A stretch of 54,318 nucleotides of DNA, from positions 1 to 54,318 of the forward strand of contig JBEVNR010000033.1 in the NCBI GenBank assembly GCA_040507985.1. The letters run 5' to 3'. This stretch comes from JBEVNR01 sp040507985. Lineage in GTDB: Bacteria; Pseudomonadota; Alphaproteobacteria; Rickettsiales; UBA6187. The translations under genes and the position numbers were made by a program. Shown here in pieces: positions 9,360 through 17,610 of this stretch. How positions within the stretch are numbered: the stretch's first letter is position 1; every line of letters begins with the position of its first letter. The notes beneath the pieces were generated by a model. It ran no database searches, had not been told where the DNA came from, and worked only from the letters and a program-made list of their open reading frames with translations.

Positions 9360-10097
9360 ATGCATTCTTCCTTTACGTTTCTTTCCTCTTCTCGCATCGC
9401 TATCCATTGCAAGAACGTTTCCGCCCCCCATTTTTTCGCGGGAAAAAATCGCGAAGGCGGAACGCCGACCGCGCAAGAGAAACTGAACGCACAAGCCGGC
9501 GTAAGGCGTTGCATCTATTTAAAGCAATGCCACGGCACGGAAATTTTCCTCTTTTCGCCCGAAGACGATTGGCCCGACATGCTTCCGGAGGCCGACGCCG
9601 CCGTGACCGCGCGGCGAGACGTGTATTTGGCCGTTAAAACCGCCGATTGTGCGCCGATTCTCATCGACGCCGGCGACGCCGTCGCCGTGATTCATGCCGG
9701 CTGGCGGGGGGCGTGCAAGGGTATCGTCGTCCAATGCGTCACAGCGCTGGAAAACCTATCTTCCTTGCCGAAAACGGAGTGGAAGGCGCTGATAGGGCCA
9801 TGCGTTCGGCAGGAAAATTTTGAGGTAAAAGACGATTTTATCGCAGAGGCGACCGCACTCGCCGGAGACATAGCGCCGTATCTGTCGCACGTTCCGAACG
9901 ACGCCGGAGAGACGCGCGCCTTTTTCGATCTTCCCCGCTTCGTTTTGGACGCGCTACGCAGCGCCGGCGTCAACGCGGCCATCGAGTCCGGCGTCGACAC
10001 CTTTCCCTTAGGTTCCGGTTATTACAGCCATCGCCGCTCTACCCAGGCGGGAACGTCTCGTCCGTCGCATAATTTTTCCTATATCGGGGTGAAGTGA
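9360..10097 (+). CDS. pgeF: Peptidoglycan-editing/laccase-domain protein (PgeF, YfiH family)
   Basis: Cytosolic multicopper-oxidase-like fold family; E. coli YfiH/PgeF removes wrongly incorporated L-Ser from peptidoglycan precursors, and others act on purine nucleosides. The conserved metal/active residues appear as LKQCHGTE, AVKTADCAPIL and VIHAGWRGA. I chose the ATG at 9360, 19 bp after the aroQ stop, because an earlier in-frame ATG (9291) lies inside aroQ and adds 23 unrelated residues. Its stop overlaps the miaA GTG start by 4 bases (GTGA), implying translational coupling. Confidence 0.9.
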   Translation: MHSSFTFLSSSRIAIHCKNVSAPHFFAGKNREGGTPTAQEKLNAQAGVRRCIYLKQCHGTEIFLFSPEDDWPDMLPEADAAVTARRDVYLAVKTADCAPILIDAGDAVAVIHAGWRGACKGIVVQCVTALENLSSLPKTEWKALIGPCVRQENFEVKDDFIAEATALAGDIAPYLSHVPNDAGETRAFFDLPRFVLDALRSAGVNAAIESGVDTFPLGSGYYSHRRSTQAGTSRPSHNFSYIGVK

Positions 10098-11029
10098 GGC
10101 TGCTTGCCGTTCTGTTCGGCCCGACGGCGAGCGGTAAAAGCGCCCTGGCGCTCCGATTCGCCCAAGAGCGCGACGTCGTCATTATAAACGCGGACTCGAA
10201 ACAAGTCTATCGCGACATTCCCGTCCTCACCGCCCAACCGTCGCTTGGCGAAACCTTGCGCGTTCCGCATCGCCTTTACGGGCATATCTCCGTGACCGAA
10301 CGTTACGACGTCGCGCGATGGGCGACCGAAGCGGCCAAAGAGATTGAACGATGCTTCTCGGAAGGCAAAACGCCGCTGCTGGTCGGCGGCACCGGCATGT
10401 ATGTTGACGCCTTGTTGCGCGGCGCCTCTCCCGCTCCGGCGGCGCCGGAAGCCGTCACCTTGGAGTTGCGAACGCTGGCGCAGGAATGCGGCGCGGCGCA
10501 CGTTCACGCTTTATTGCGCATCTGCGATCCCACCTCTGCCGCGCGCATCTCTCCCTCCGACGCGCCAAGGCTGATTCGCGCCTACGGCGTGTACCTTGCC
10601 GGCGGCGTACCTTTGTCGGAATGGAACGCACGGCCTCGCGTGCAATTTTTACCCGACGACGTTCGCTTCCTCATTTTTACGCTAGAGCGCGACAAGGCGA
10701 CGCTCTATGCCCGCGTCGAAACGCGCTTCGACGCCATGATGCAAGGAAAAGCCATGGAGGAAGCTCGGCTGTACCGTGAATTATGTGCGGAAGCGAACGT
10801 TTCCCCCGCCGCTAAAGCCCATGGCCTGCCGGAGTTATTGGCGCATTTAAACGGAAGGATGGAACTCTCGGAAGCGATTTCCCTTGCGAAACGCAACACC
10901 CGCCGCTACGTTAAGCGGCAATTCACGTGGATGCGCCACCAACTGCCGGACCGGATTGCTCTTACCTCGTTCGACGACGCGGAATGCGTCAAAATAATCG
11001 AGACGACCTTAGAGCCTGTAGCGAATTAA
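10094..11029 (+). CDS. miaA: tRNA dimethylallyltransferase (MiaA)
   Basis: Adds the isopentenyl group to A37 of tRNAs reading UNN codons. P-loop GPTASGKS at residues 9-16, then NADSKQVYRD with the catalytic Asp, GGTGMYVDALLRG, and a C-terminal RRYVKRQFTWMRH motif are all family-typical. Translation starts at GTG 10094, overlapping the pgeF stop. The last six codons and the stop lie inside the left arm of a 161-bp inverted-repeat element (11011-11171), so the present C-terminus (LEPVAN) was probably created or replaced by that insertion. The enzyme core is intact at 311 residues. Confidence 0.94.
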   Translation: MRLLAVLFGPTASGKSALALRFAQERDVVIINADSKQVYRDIPVLTAQPSLGETLRVPHRLYGHISVTERYDVARWATEAAKEIERCFSEGKTPLLVGGTGMYVDALLRGASPAPAAPEAVTLELRTLAQECGAAHVHALLRICDPTSAARISPSDAPRLIRAYGVYLAGGVPLSEWNARPRVQFLPDDVRFLIFTLERDKATLYARVETRFDAMMQGKAMEEARLYRELCAEANVSPAAKAHGLPELLAHLNGRMELSEAISLAKRNTRRYVKRQFTWMRHQLPDRIALTSFDDAECVKIIETTLEPVAN

Positions 11030-11171
11030 GGATCTTGCCTATTTTCGGTTCTTTTTCGTCGTTTTCGCGTCGAAATTTGACCTCCGTAGTCCGCTACTCA
11101 GGTCAAATTCCTCCTAAAACCGCCAAAAAATCCCTCGAAAATCGACGAAAATTTAATTCGCTACAGGCTCT
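11011..11171. repeat. 161-bp palindromic (MITE-like) element at the miaA 3' end
   Basis: Perfect 19-bp inverted repeats (AGAGCCTGTAGCGAATTAA at 11011-11029; complement at 11153-11171). Inside them are nested complementary blocks: TTTTCGTCG/CGACGAAAA and AATTTGACCT/AGGTCAAATT around a 16-nt loop. The whole unit can fold on itself. It has no open frame of its own, and it overlaps the end of miaA. A diverged half copy is at 13638-13686. No target duplication is obvious. Confidence 0.75.
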
Positions 11172-11278
11172 TACGTAATAACGCATGCGAATATCGTTGA
11201 GATGCTTATTTCTCAACATACGTTTTTTTACAAGCCGCGCGTTATATATAGCGAATCTGCATTAAAATGGGGCAACAC

Positions 11279-11312
11279 ATTCGTCATCCCCGCAAAAGCG
11301 CGGATGACGAAT
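11279..11312. repeat. REP-like hairpin
   Basis: Perfect 11-bp arms ATTCGTCATCC (11279-11289) and GGATGACGAAT (11302-11312) around a GC-rich centre. The sequence resembles the 'GTCATCCCCGC..GCGGATGAC' palindromes dispersed in many proteobacteria and is related to the arms of the larger element at 26505-26632. It lies between the convergent miaA and bactofilin genes; it lacks a T-run on either strand, so a simple terminator is less likely. Confidence 0.6.
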
Positions 11313-11343
11313 ATAAAGATACAAGTTATAAGATCAGCGTACG

Positions 11344-11979
11344 TTACGCGCAGACGGCCATGCGCTCGGTTTTATCCGCCTCATCCGTCCGAAGCGCAAT
11401 AGGAGCGTCTTGGGATTTTGCCGGCGTCGCGTCGGTTTCGTCTTCGAAATCTTTGTGGAGCGTCGCCAGCACCGCTTGACGGGCGTCGTCGTCTTCCTCT
11501 TCGCTGCCCGATTTGGCTCCGTCCGGGATGGTCATTTCTTCAAACAATCCGGAATCGGCGTTATGAAGGTGATCCCCGGGGGCTTTCCCTTCGACGGCAA
11601 TTAATTCCGATAGACTTTTGCACTGGGCGTTTAGCGACGCGCCGTCTTTTACCGTTAAAGTTTCATAATAAATGACGCCGCTGACGACGGCGCCCGGCGA
11701 CACCAGAATCGTTTTTGCCTTAATCATGCCGTTGGCCATGCCGTCAAGCTGCACGTGGTTGGCCGTAATGTTGCCCTTGACCTCGGCGTTTCTGCGCACC
11801 GCAACCGTCTCACACGCAATGTTTCCCTCGACCTTACCCTCAATTTCAAGTCCGCCCTTGCTGACGAAATCTCCGTGCACCGTCATTTCCGCGGAGAGGA
11901 CGGACGGAATGTGGGGATGGCGACGCTCCGGTCCCGCAATTTTAGGCGTGGCGGCTTTCTTTCTTTCCCTAAAAAACAT
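11344..11979 (-). CDS. Bactofilin (polymer-forming cytoskeletal protein)
   Basis: Bactofilins polymerise without nucleotide into membrane-associated filaments that position cell-wall enzymes. After a short charged N-terminus the chain has a right-handed beta-helix of irregular repeats (IEGKVEGNI, RNAEVKGNITANHVQLDG, VSPGAVVSGVIYYETLTV), the signature of the family. A disordered acidic C-terminal tail follows. 211 residues. Its start overlaps the end of the upstream LytM peptidase gene by 11 bases, so the two are co-translated; this pairing is a known arrangement in which the bactofilin recruits a LytM-type hydrolase for shape control. Confidence 0.9.
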   Translation of the reverse strand: MFFRERKKAATPKIAGPERRHPHIPSVLSAEMTVHGDFVSKGGLEIEGKVEGNIACETVAVRRNAEVKGNITANHVQLDGMANGMIKAKTILVSPGAVVSGVIYYETLTVKDGASLNAQCKSLSELIAVEGKAPGDHLHNADSGLFEEMTIPDGAKSGSEEEDDDARQAVLATLHKDFEDETDATPAKSQDAPIALRTDEADKTERMAVCA

Positions 11980-13099
11980 ACTGTCCGGCCTTTAAAAAAT
12001 TATACGGATTCACCGCCACATTACGGTAACGCACTTCATAATGCAAGTGCGTTCCGGTGCTGCGCCCCGTATTGCCTTGAAGGCCGATGAGTTGCCCCTG
12101 CCGAACGCGCTGGCCGGGCTTGACCAGCACCCGTGCCAAATGGCCGTAACGCGTGGAATAAAAATTCGGATGCGTAATTTCCACCAGATTTCCGTACGCG
12201 CCAAGGACTCCGGCGCGTAGCACCCTGCCCCCGGCGGTGGCGTAGACCTTAGAGCCGTAGCCGGCGCTCACGTCCAACCCATAATGCACGGCCCGACGCC
12301 CGTTAATCGGGTCGACGCGACTGCCGAAAGGGCCGGTAACGCGATAATTGGCCAGCGGCCTTCCGAGCGGCATCGCGGACAAACGGTCGCGGACGGTCGC
12401 AAGGGACACGAGGTCGGACGATATTTCAAAAGCCTCCGACGCCGCGCTTAAATTTTCCGGAACGTAGGGACCTCCTTGCCCTGACGCCTCTCCCTGCCTG
12501 GCCGCGCGAAGCTTGGGATCGGGAATGTATTTGTCGGAGAGAACGGCGAGTCCGGCGCCGATATGGCGCATGCGCTCGTCCACGCCGCGCCGGAGACCGG
12601 CATATAAGGCGGCCTCGCGTTTTTCGAGCGCGCTTTTTTCCTGCGAAGGCAACGGCGCGCGGTTGGCCGGTTCGCGTAAATGGGGAACGGGAATGCCGGT
12701 TTTTGAGAAGCCGTAGCGCTTTCCGGTCGGACGGGCGTCCGCCGCCAGACTGAGGCTTTCGGCGAGCATCACCATGTTTTTTAAGCGTTCGGAGGTTTTC
12801 GTCAGCTCTTGCTCTAATTGATTAACGCGACGTAGGGCCGCTTTTTCGGAGGAAGATTGCAACGAAGGCAACGCCGTCGTTTTTGCCGGCTCGACCGCGT
12901 CCACGGAACGCAGCGCAAATTCAGCATGCGTGGAACGAGGCGCGTTTAGGCTCGTCCCGACGTTTGCGACCGCAAACGCAACGCCGAGGGCAACGACCGC
13001 GCCGCACGTCAACAAAAACGACTGCGCCATTGATCCAAGGGAATAGGTATGAATGCGGTCGCCGGAAACAATAACGATTTTACGCTTCTTAAATAGCAT
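11969..13099 (-). CDS. M23/LytM-type peptidoglycan endopeptidase
   Basis: Membrane-anchored periplasmic peptidase predicted to cut peptidoglycan cross-links. An N-terminal hydrophobic segment (about residues 27-47, SFLLTCGAVVALGVAFAVA) is followed by a coiled-coil stretch (about 75-115) and a C-terminal LytM domain. Metal ligands are intact: HYGLD (first His and Asp) and the late HLHYEVR with the two conserved His. 376 residues. Upstream is a roughly 170-bp AT-rich gap before gatC. The downstream bactofilin overlaps it, so the pair probably acts together at the cell envelope. It is catalytically competent by motif, unlike degenerate LytM activators such as EnvC. Confidence 0.92.
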   Translation of the reverse strand: MLFKKRKIVIVSGDRIHTYSLGSMAQSFLLTCGAVVALGVAFAVANVGTSLNAPRSTHAEFALRSVDAVEPAKTTALPSLQSSSEKAALRRVNQLEQELTKTSERLKNMVMLAESLSLAADARPTGKRYGFSKTGIPVPHLREPANRAPLPSQEKSALEKREAALYAGLRRGVDERMRHIGAGLAVLSDKYIPDPKLRAARQGEASGQGGPYVPENLSAASEAFEISSDLVSLATVRDRLSAMPLGRPLANYRVTGPFGSRVDPINGRRAVHYGLDVSAGYGSKVYATAGGRVLRAGVLGAYGNLVEITHPNFYSTRYGHLARVLVKPGQRVRQGQLIGLQGNTGRSTGTHLHYEVRYRNVAVNPYNFLKAGQYVF

Positions 13100-13273
13100 A
13101 TAGGTATAACTGTTTCATGTATTAATAATATTGTCCTGCCTCTAAAGGATACGGGACATGTTATAAATAACAGTAAAAATATCAATTATTTCTGCTATTT
13201 GCGCGCATCTTTTCGTTAAGGACGCACTTGAGTAAATTTAATCATAGTTTACCGGGCGAAAAAAATCTACCGC

Positions 13274-13555
13274 TTATTCCACCATTTTCGGCACCGCGTA
13301 ATAGCCGTACAGCGACTTAGGAGCGCAGGCCGCCAATATGTCGGAAAGTCCGCCGTCAGATACGACGTCTTGTCTGTGCGGGCGCGATTCCGGCACGACC
13401 GACGCCATAGGCGGAACTCCATCGGTGCTCACTTCCTGCAATTTGGCGAACCACCCGACGATGGCGGTCATTTCCCTGCCGAAACGTTCGCATTGCTCCT
13501 CGCTGAGTTCCAGTCGAGAAAGCGTCGCGATTTTTAACACTTCATTTTTTTCCAT
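13274..13555 (-). CDS. gatC: Asp/Glu-tRNA amidotransferase subunit C (GatC)
   Basis: Small stabilising subunit of the GatCAB complex that converts Glu-tRNA(Gln) or Asp-tRNA(Asn) to the amide forms. MEKNEVLKIATLSRLELSEE matches the usual GatC start, and the middle (MTAIVGWFAKLQEVSTDGVPP) matches the conserved belt. 93 residues with the ATG at 13553-13555; an upstream in-frame extension to 13615 was rejected because the family begins here. The usual partners gatA and gatB do not follow it on the minus strand, which is unusual. Confidence 0.88.
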   Translation of the reverse strand: MEKNEVLKIATLSRLELSEEQCERFGREMTAIVGWFAKLQEVSTDGVPPMASVVPESRPHRQDVVSDGGLSDILAACAPKSLYGYYAVPKMVE

Positions 13556-13637
13556 GCGCTTTTCCTGCACTCGTCCATATCCTACGGTGATATCGAATCC
13601 ACGCCGAGCAATCAAGACAATTTGTCGGAATCGACAG

Positions 13638-13686
13638 AAAAATCCCTCAAAAACCGCCTAAAAGTTAAATCGCCACGGCCTGTAAG
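13638..13686. repeat. Diverged half copy of the 161-bp palindromic element
   Basis: The stretch beginning AAAAATCCCTC and ending CGGCCTGTAAG aligns with 11126-11174 (AAAAATCCCTC ... CAGGCTCTTACG) over about 50 bases with scattered substitutions and small gaps. Only the right half is recognisable, lying between gatC and the tRNA-Gly terminator. Confidence 0.5.
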
Positions 13687-13736
13687 AAGGGCTAATTGAC
13701 GGCCAGGTAATCGTGAGTTTTTGCAAAAATGCGCTC

Positions 13737-13794
13737 AAAATAAAACACCCCTCCGCCTTCTCCACCCTAAAAGAGCAAGAAGACAGAGGGGTGA
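13737..13794 (-). terminator. Rho-independent terminator of tRNA-Gly
   Basis: On the minus strand a 16-bp stem (14 matches; arms 13746-13761 and 13778-13793) with a GC-rich core is followed by TTTTATTTT, about 23 bases after the tRNA 3' end. The geometry is that of an intrinsic terminator for the tRNA transcript. Confidence 0.8.
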
Positions 13795-13816
13795 AAAAAA
13801 AAACTAGAAAAAAAAA

Positions 13817-13891
13817 TGGAGCGGGTGAAGAGATTCGAACTCTCGACTTTTACCTTGGCAAGGTAACGCTCTACCCCTGAGCTACACCCGC
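13817..13891 (-). tRNA. tRNA-Gly(GCC)
   Basis: Read on the minus strand: acceptor GCGGGTG pairs with CACCCGC, a D-arm GCTCAGGGGTAGAGC, anticodon loop TTGCCAA giving GCC, T-arm with GTTCGAATC, discriminator T, and an encoded CCA (13817-13819 on the plus strand read TGG). Cloverleaf is complete. An intrinsic terminator follows. Confidence 0.97.
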
Positions 13892-13961
13892 ATGTCCAAA
13901 ATCACCCATATTATTGGGTAATTCTCATTGTAACTCTTTATAAAGAAAAAGCAAGGGCTTT

Positions 13962-13976
13962 TTAACCTCTTTTTAA
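13962..13976. promoter_or_regulatory. Candidate CtrA box upstream of type I secretion operon
   Basis: TTAACCTCTTTTTAA: exact TTAA-N7-TTAA, the full CtrA consensus known from Caulobacter. It lies between tRNA-Gly and the type I secretion ABC gene, about 185 bp before its start. A second possible control site, the perfect palindrome AGTAAAATTTTACT, is at 14094-14107. Confidence 0.45.
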
Positions 13977-14093
13977 CGACTTTGAAATACGAAAGCGTGA
14001 GGCTTCCGTTCCGTACGGCCTAATAAATGCCCCGTAATAAAAATCTTCCATAGCCAAGTAATAAACTGTTTAATCCCCATTGCTATGCTATAT

Positions 14094-14107
14094 AGTAAAA
14101 TTTTACT
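14094..14107. promoter_or_regulatory. 14-bp perfect palindrome (possible operator)
   Basis: AGTAAAATTTTACT, 52 bp before the ABC transporter ATG, next to TATA-rich sequence that could hold the -10 element. A repressor could bind here; no regulator is identified. Confidence 0.35.
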
Positions 14108-14159
14108 CGAAACGCGTCTTTTTTCTTAAAGGGGCGTTACCATAACAACGCGGCGGCGA

Positions 14160-15902
14160 ATGAGATCGTTTGATAAAATTGCGGGCGCCTATAAATACGT
14201 GCTCGGCTCGGTGCTGCTTTCCAGCGTGTTCATTAGCGTTCTAGGATTTTTGCCCTCGCTATATTCCATGCAGTTGCTCGATCGCGTGATGGCGAGCGGT
14301 AGCGTCGACACGCTTCTTATGCTTAGCCTAATTATGGTCGTGTGCTCGGTGGTGGTGGGATTGCTCGGCATGGCGCGCTCCGGCGTCGTCTCGCGCGCGC
14401 AAAATTGGATAGAGCGCCACGTCACGCCCGAATTGATGGAAGCCGCCGTCCTCCGCTCGTGCAAAGGCGAGCGCACGAGCGTGCAAAAATTCATGTACGA
14501 CTTAAACACCGTCAACCAATTCGTCAACCAATACGCCATTGCGTTCTTTTTCGACGTGCCGTGGGCGATGGTGGCCCTGATGATTATCTTTATCATTCAC
14601 CCGATTATCGGGCTGCTGGTGCTATTCGGCGCGGCGGGAATCATCTTGTTGGCGGTGCTGTACGAAAAAATTACCCGCGCCTATATCGAACGATCGGAGG
14701 AAATGCAATCGCGCCAAAGCATGTTGGCGCAAGAAGGCATTTTCAACGCCGACGCTCTGAAAGCGAACGGCATGCTCAATAAAATGGTGGCGCATTTTGC
14801 CCTGCGCAACGAAAATTACATTCGCGCGCAGGCGGAGGTCAACAAACGTTCGTCGTACATCACCGGCACGCTCAAGATTTTTCGCCTGCTGTTGCAAATG
14901 GCGGTGATGGGGTTGGGGGTGTTTTTCGTGCTGGAACACCAAATGTCGATGGGCGCGGTGATCGCCAACTCGATATTGTCGTCTAAAGTGTTCGCGCCGT
15001 TCGAGCAATCGATCATGGCGTGGAAATATTTCGTGAACGCGCGTAAAAGCTATTCCGAACTGGAAAAAGCCTTCGGCAACGCCGACGAGACGGAAAATTA
15101 CGCCGTCTTGCCCGAGGCGGAGGGCGCCTTGTCGCTTGAGGAGGTGGGGTACGTCTCGTCCATCACCCATCGCGGCATCGTTAATAAGATCACTTTTTCG
15201 TTGGAGTCGGGAGAAATTCTCGGCATGATCGGGCGCAACGCCGCCGGCAAATCCACCATCGCGAAACTGATGGCGGGCATCTTAGAGCCGTCGGAAGGCA
15301 AGGTGCGGCTCGACGGCGTCGACATGTTTCAGGCGGCGGCGCGAGATTACGGGCGCAATATCGGCTATCTTCCCCAAAATTGGCAGCTATTCAACGAAAC
15401 CGTCGCGAAAAACATCTCCAGATTAGAAGACGTGGAGGAAAACGGCGAGCGTATTCTCGACGCCGCGAAATTCGTCGGCATGCACGACATGATTTTACGC
15501 ACCCCGAACGGGTATGAAACGAAATTGGGCGACAGCGGCATGCAGCTCTCCGGCGGACAATTGCAGGGCATAGCGCTTGCCCGGGCCTTTTACGGCAATC
15601 CGAAATTGATTATTTTAGACGAGCCGACGTCGAACCTCGACAAACAGGGCGAGGAAGGTTTGTTAAACGCCATGCGCATGGCCAAAGAGCGCGGCATCAC
15701 CATCGTGCTTATCACGCACGACACGGCGATGTTGATGTTGTGTGATAAAATCGCGGTGATAGAAGACGGGAAGCTGCGTAATTTCGGAGCGAAAGACGAC
15801 GTGTTTCGCGTGACGCAATCCCGGCAAAATTCGGCGGTAATCACGCAGCACACGGCGTCAGGACATACCGCCACCGTCCGCATCAACCGCCCGGGAGCGT
15901 AA
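14160..15902 (+). CDS. Type I secretion ABC transporter (PrtD/LapB-like)
   Basis: Inner-membrane permease-ATPase of a type I secretion system. Residues about 10-300 form the six-helix transmembrane domain (first helices at 15-35 and 52-72). The ATPase has Walker A GRNAAGKST at 358-366, signature LSGGQ at 463-467, Walker B LIILDE at 483-488 and the H-loop ITHD. There is no N-terminal C39 peptidase-like domain. 580 residues match PrtD-type exporters of RTX proteins. The HlyD-type partner starts 10 bp downstream. No outer-membrane TolC gene or RTX substrate is in the window. Confidence 0.93.
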   Translation: MRSFDKIAGAYKYVLGSVLLSSVFISVLGFLPSLYSMQLLDRVMASGSVDTLLMLSLIMVVCSVVVGLLGMARSGVVSRAQNWIERHVTPELMEAAVLRSCKGERTSVQKFMYDLNTVNQFVNQYAIAFFFDVPWAMVALMIIFIIHPIIGLLVLFGAAGIILLAVLYEKITRAYIERSEEMQSRQSMLAQEGIFNADALKANGMLNKMVAHFALRNENYIRAQAEVNKRSSYITGTLKIFRLLLQMAVMGLGVFFVLEHQMSMGAVIANSILSSKVFAPFEQSIMAWKYFVNARKSYSELEKAFGNADETENYAVLPEAEGALSLEEVGYVSSITHRGIVNKITFSLESGEILGMIGRNAAGKSTIAKLMAGILEPSEGKVRLDGVDMFQAAARDYGRNIGYLPQNWQLFNETVAKNISRLEDVEENGERILDAAKFVGMHDMILRTPNGYETKLGDSGMQLSGGQLQGIALARAFYGNPKLIILDEPTSNLDKQGEEGLLNAMRMAKERGITIVLITHDTAMLMLCDKIAVIEDGKLRNFGAKDDVFRVTQSRQNSAVITQHTASGHTATVRINRPGA

Positions 15903-15912
15903 GGTAACATTC

Positions 15913-17268
15913 ATGGCAAGTCGCATCGTTTCGGCATTGAAAGACCCGGAATTGTCGCGCGTCACGCGCCCGGCAAGAATGGCGTCGGTTATCATTATGG
16001 CCATTACCGTTGTAATTTTCGTCTATTGGTCATACGTGGCGCCGCTGGAAGGCGCGGTCGTCGCCATCGGATCGGTGGTGGTGGACAGTAATCGCAAGGT
16101 GGTGCAGCATTTGGAAGGCGGCATCATTCAAGAACTGATGGTAAAAAACGGCGACCACGTTAAAAAAGGCGACGCGTTGGTGATTCTCGACAATTCGATG
16201 GTGGAGGGCAAGCGCGACTTGTTTTTATGGAACTTGCACGTGCAGCTTGCGACGAAGGCGCGGCTGGTGGCGGAGCGGCAAGGCATGAAACAAGTGCCGT
16301 TTGACGAATATCTTGACTCTATTCGCGTGCAAAAGGGCAAAGGTCTAAGCGACAAAGACTTGGAAGAGCTGGAAAAAATCATCGACCAGCAACGCAATAT
16401 TTTCGCCACCAATAAAAAATGGATAGAAGAGCAGACGAGCATAGGCAATAAGCGCGTCTCCCAAATGAACAATCAGATCGGCGGATTGAACGCGCAATTA
16501 ACGTCGACTCGCCACCAGATCGCGTTGATTCAAGACGAATTATCCACCGTCGAGCAATTGCTGGCGCGCGGACTTGAGCAAAAACCACGCCTGCTTAGTC
16601 TGCAAAGGCGTGAAGCGGAGCTAGAAGGGCAGATCGGCGAATATACGTCGCAAATCGCCAAGGCAAGCGACGCCATCAACGAAATTCGCCTCACCATCAA
16701 TAACGTGACGACCGAGAGGCAAAAAGAAGTCGCCAAAGACCTGAAGGAAACGGAAGAAAAAATTGCGGAGCTAGAGGAGAATTACTCTTCCGCCAGCAAC
16801 GTAGCGATGCGTACCGTCGTGGCGGCGCCGCAATCCGGCATCATCACCAACATGAAATACCACACCACCGGCGGCGTTATCGCGCCCGGGGCGCCGATAT
16901 TAGAGATCGTCCCGCAAAATGACGAGCTGGTGATCGACGTGCGGCTGAAGCCGACGGATATCGACGCAGTGCACGTTGACCAAGACGCGCAAGTGATGCT
17001 AACCGCCTATCTGGCGCGGCACGTGCCGAAACTTTACGGCAAGGTGACGCAAGTGTCGCCCGACCGTCTGCAAGACGAAATCACCGGCGATCCGTATTAT
17101 CTAGTGCGCACCCGCATCTATCCCGACGAATTGGCGAAGCTGGAAAACGACATCGTTCTATACCCCGGCATGCCGGCGGAAGTGTTTTTGCTGACCGGCG
17201 AGCGCTCTTTGTTTCAATATCTCTTTTACCCCATTCAGGCCAGTATGAACCGGGCGTTTAGGGAATAG
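15913..17268 (+). CDS. HlyD-family membrane fusion protein (type I secretion)
   Basis: Periplasmic adaptor linking the ABC exporter to the outer-membrane channel. One N-terminal transmembrane helix (about residues 24-42, MASVIIMAITVVIFVYWSYV) is followed by the first half of the lipoyl domain (VQHLEGGIIQELMVKNGDHV), a long coiled coil (about 110-290), the second lipoyl half (VVAAPQSGIITNMKYHTTGG) and the beta-barrel ending in a C-terminal YPIQASMNRAFRE typical of PrtE/HlyD. 451 residues. It directly follows the ABC gene, so the two make a two-gene export operon. Confidence 0.93.
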   Translation: MASRIVSALKDPELSRVTRPARMASVIIMAITVVIFVYWSYVAPLEGAVVAIGSVVVDSNRKVVQHLEGGIIQELMVKNGDHVKKGDALVILDNSMVEGKRDLFLWNLHVQLATKARLVAERQGMKQVPFDEYLDSIRVQKGKGLSDKDLEELEKIIDQQRNIFATNKKWIEEQTSIGNKRVSQMNNQIGGLNAQLTSTRHQIALIQDELSTVEQLLARGLEQKPRLLSLQRREAELEGQIGEYTSQIAKASDAINEIRLTINNVTTERQKEVAKDLKETEEKIAELEENYSSASNVAMRTVVAAPQSGIITNMKYHTTGGVIAPGAPILEIVPQNDELVIDVRLKPTDIDAVHVDQDAQVMLTAYLARHVPKLYGKVTQVSPDRLQDEITGDPYYLVRTRIYPDELAKLENDIVLYPGMPAEVFLLTGERSLFQYLFYPIQASMNRAFRE

Positions 17269-17610
17269 AATAGACCTTGTCTTACAAACGAAACGGATTG
17301 AATATTTACGTTCAACCACTGAATCAAATTTCATTGCCCGATCAAAACGAACCGGCATGTAGTGCACGAGCCGGATTGAAAGAATGTCGAGGATTGGGAG
17401 CGGAATGACGAGAATCTTGCAAAAACCACCATACATCAACCTAAACGGGAAATTATTAGTTCTTATATGTTTTTAAAAGTTGAAATTTCGGTTGGTTTTC
17501 TAGTTAAATGTGAGGGTTTGTGTAAGTCTTGTTAAAATAAAGTTGTATTTAAACATATAAATGCTATTTATTAGATATTATTCCCATACATACCACGCTT
17601 ACGTCGCTTT
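17269..17610. other. Intergenic region, no recognised gene
   Basis: 342 bp between the type I secretion operon and the GT2 gene. The second half is strongly AT-rich (about 17440-17590) and probably contains the glycosyltransferase promoter, but no well-spaced -35/-10 pair stands out. No hairpin with T-run follows the HlyD gene. Confidence 0.4.

Noticed and set aside
11011..13686. CRISPR array
   Set aside because: Only inverted, not regularly spaced direct, repeats are present here and elsewhere in the window.
15913..17268. EmrA-type multidrug efflux adaptor instead of a secretion adaptor
   Set aside because: It directly follows a PrtD-type ABC exporter, and the C-terminal motif and length fit type I secretion adaptors.
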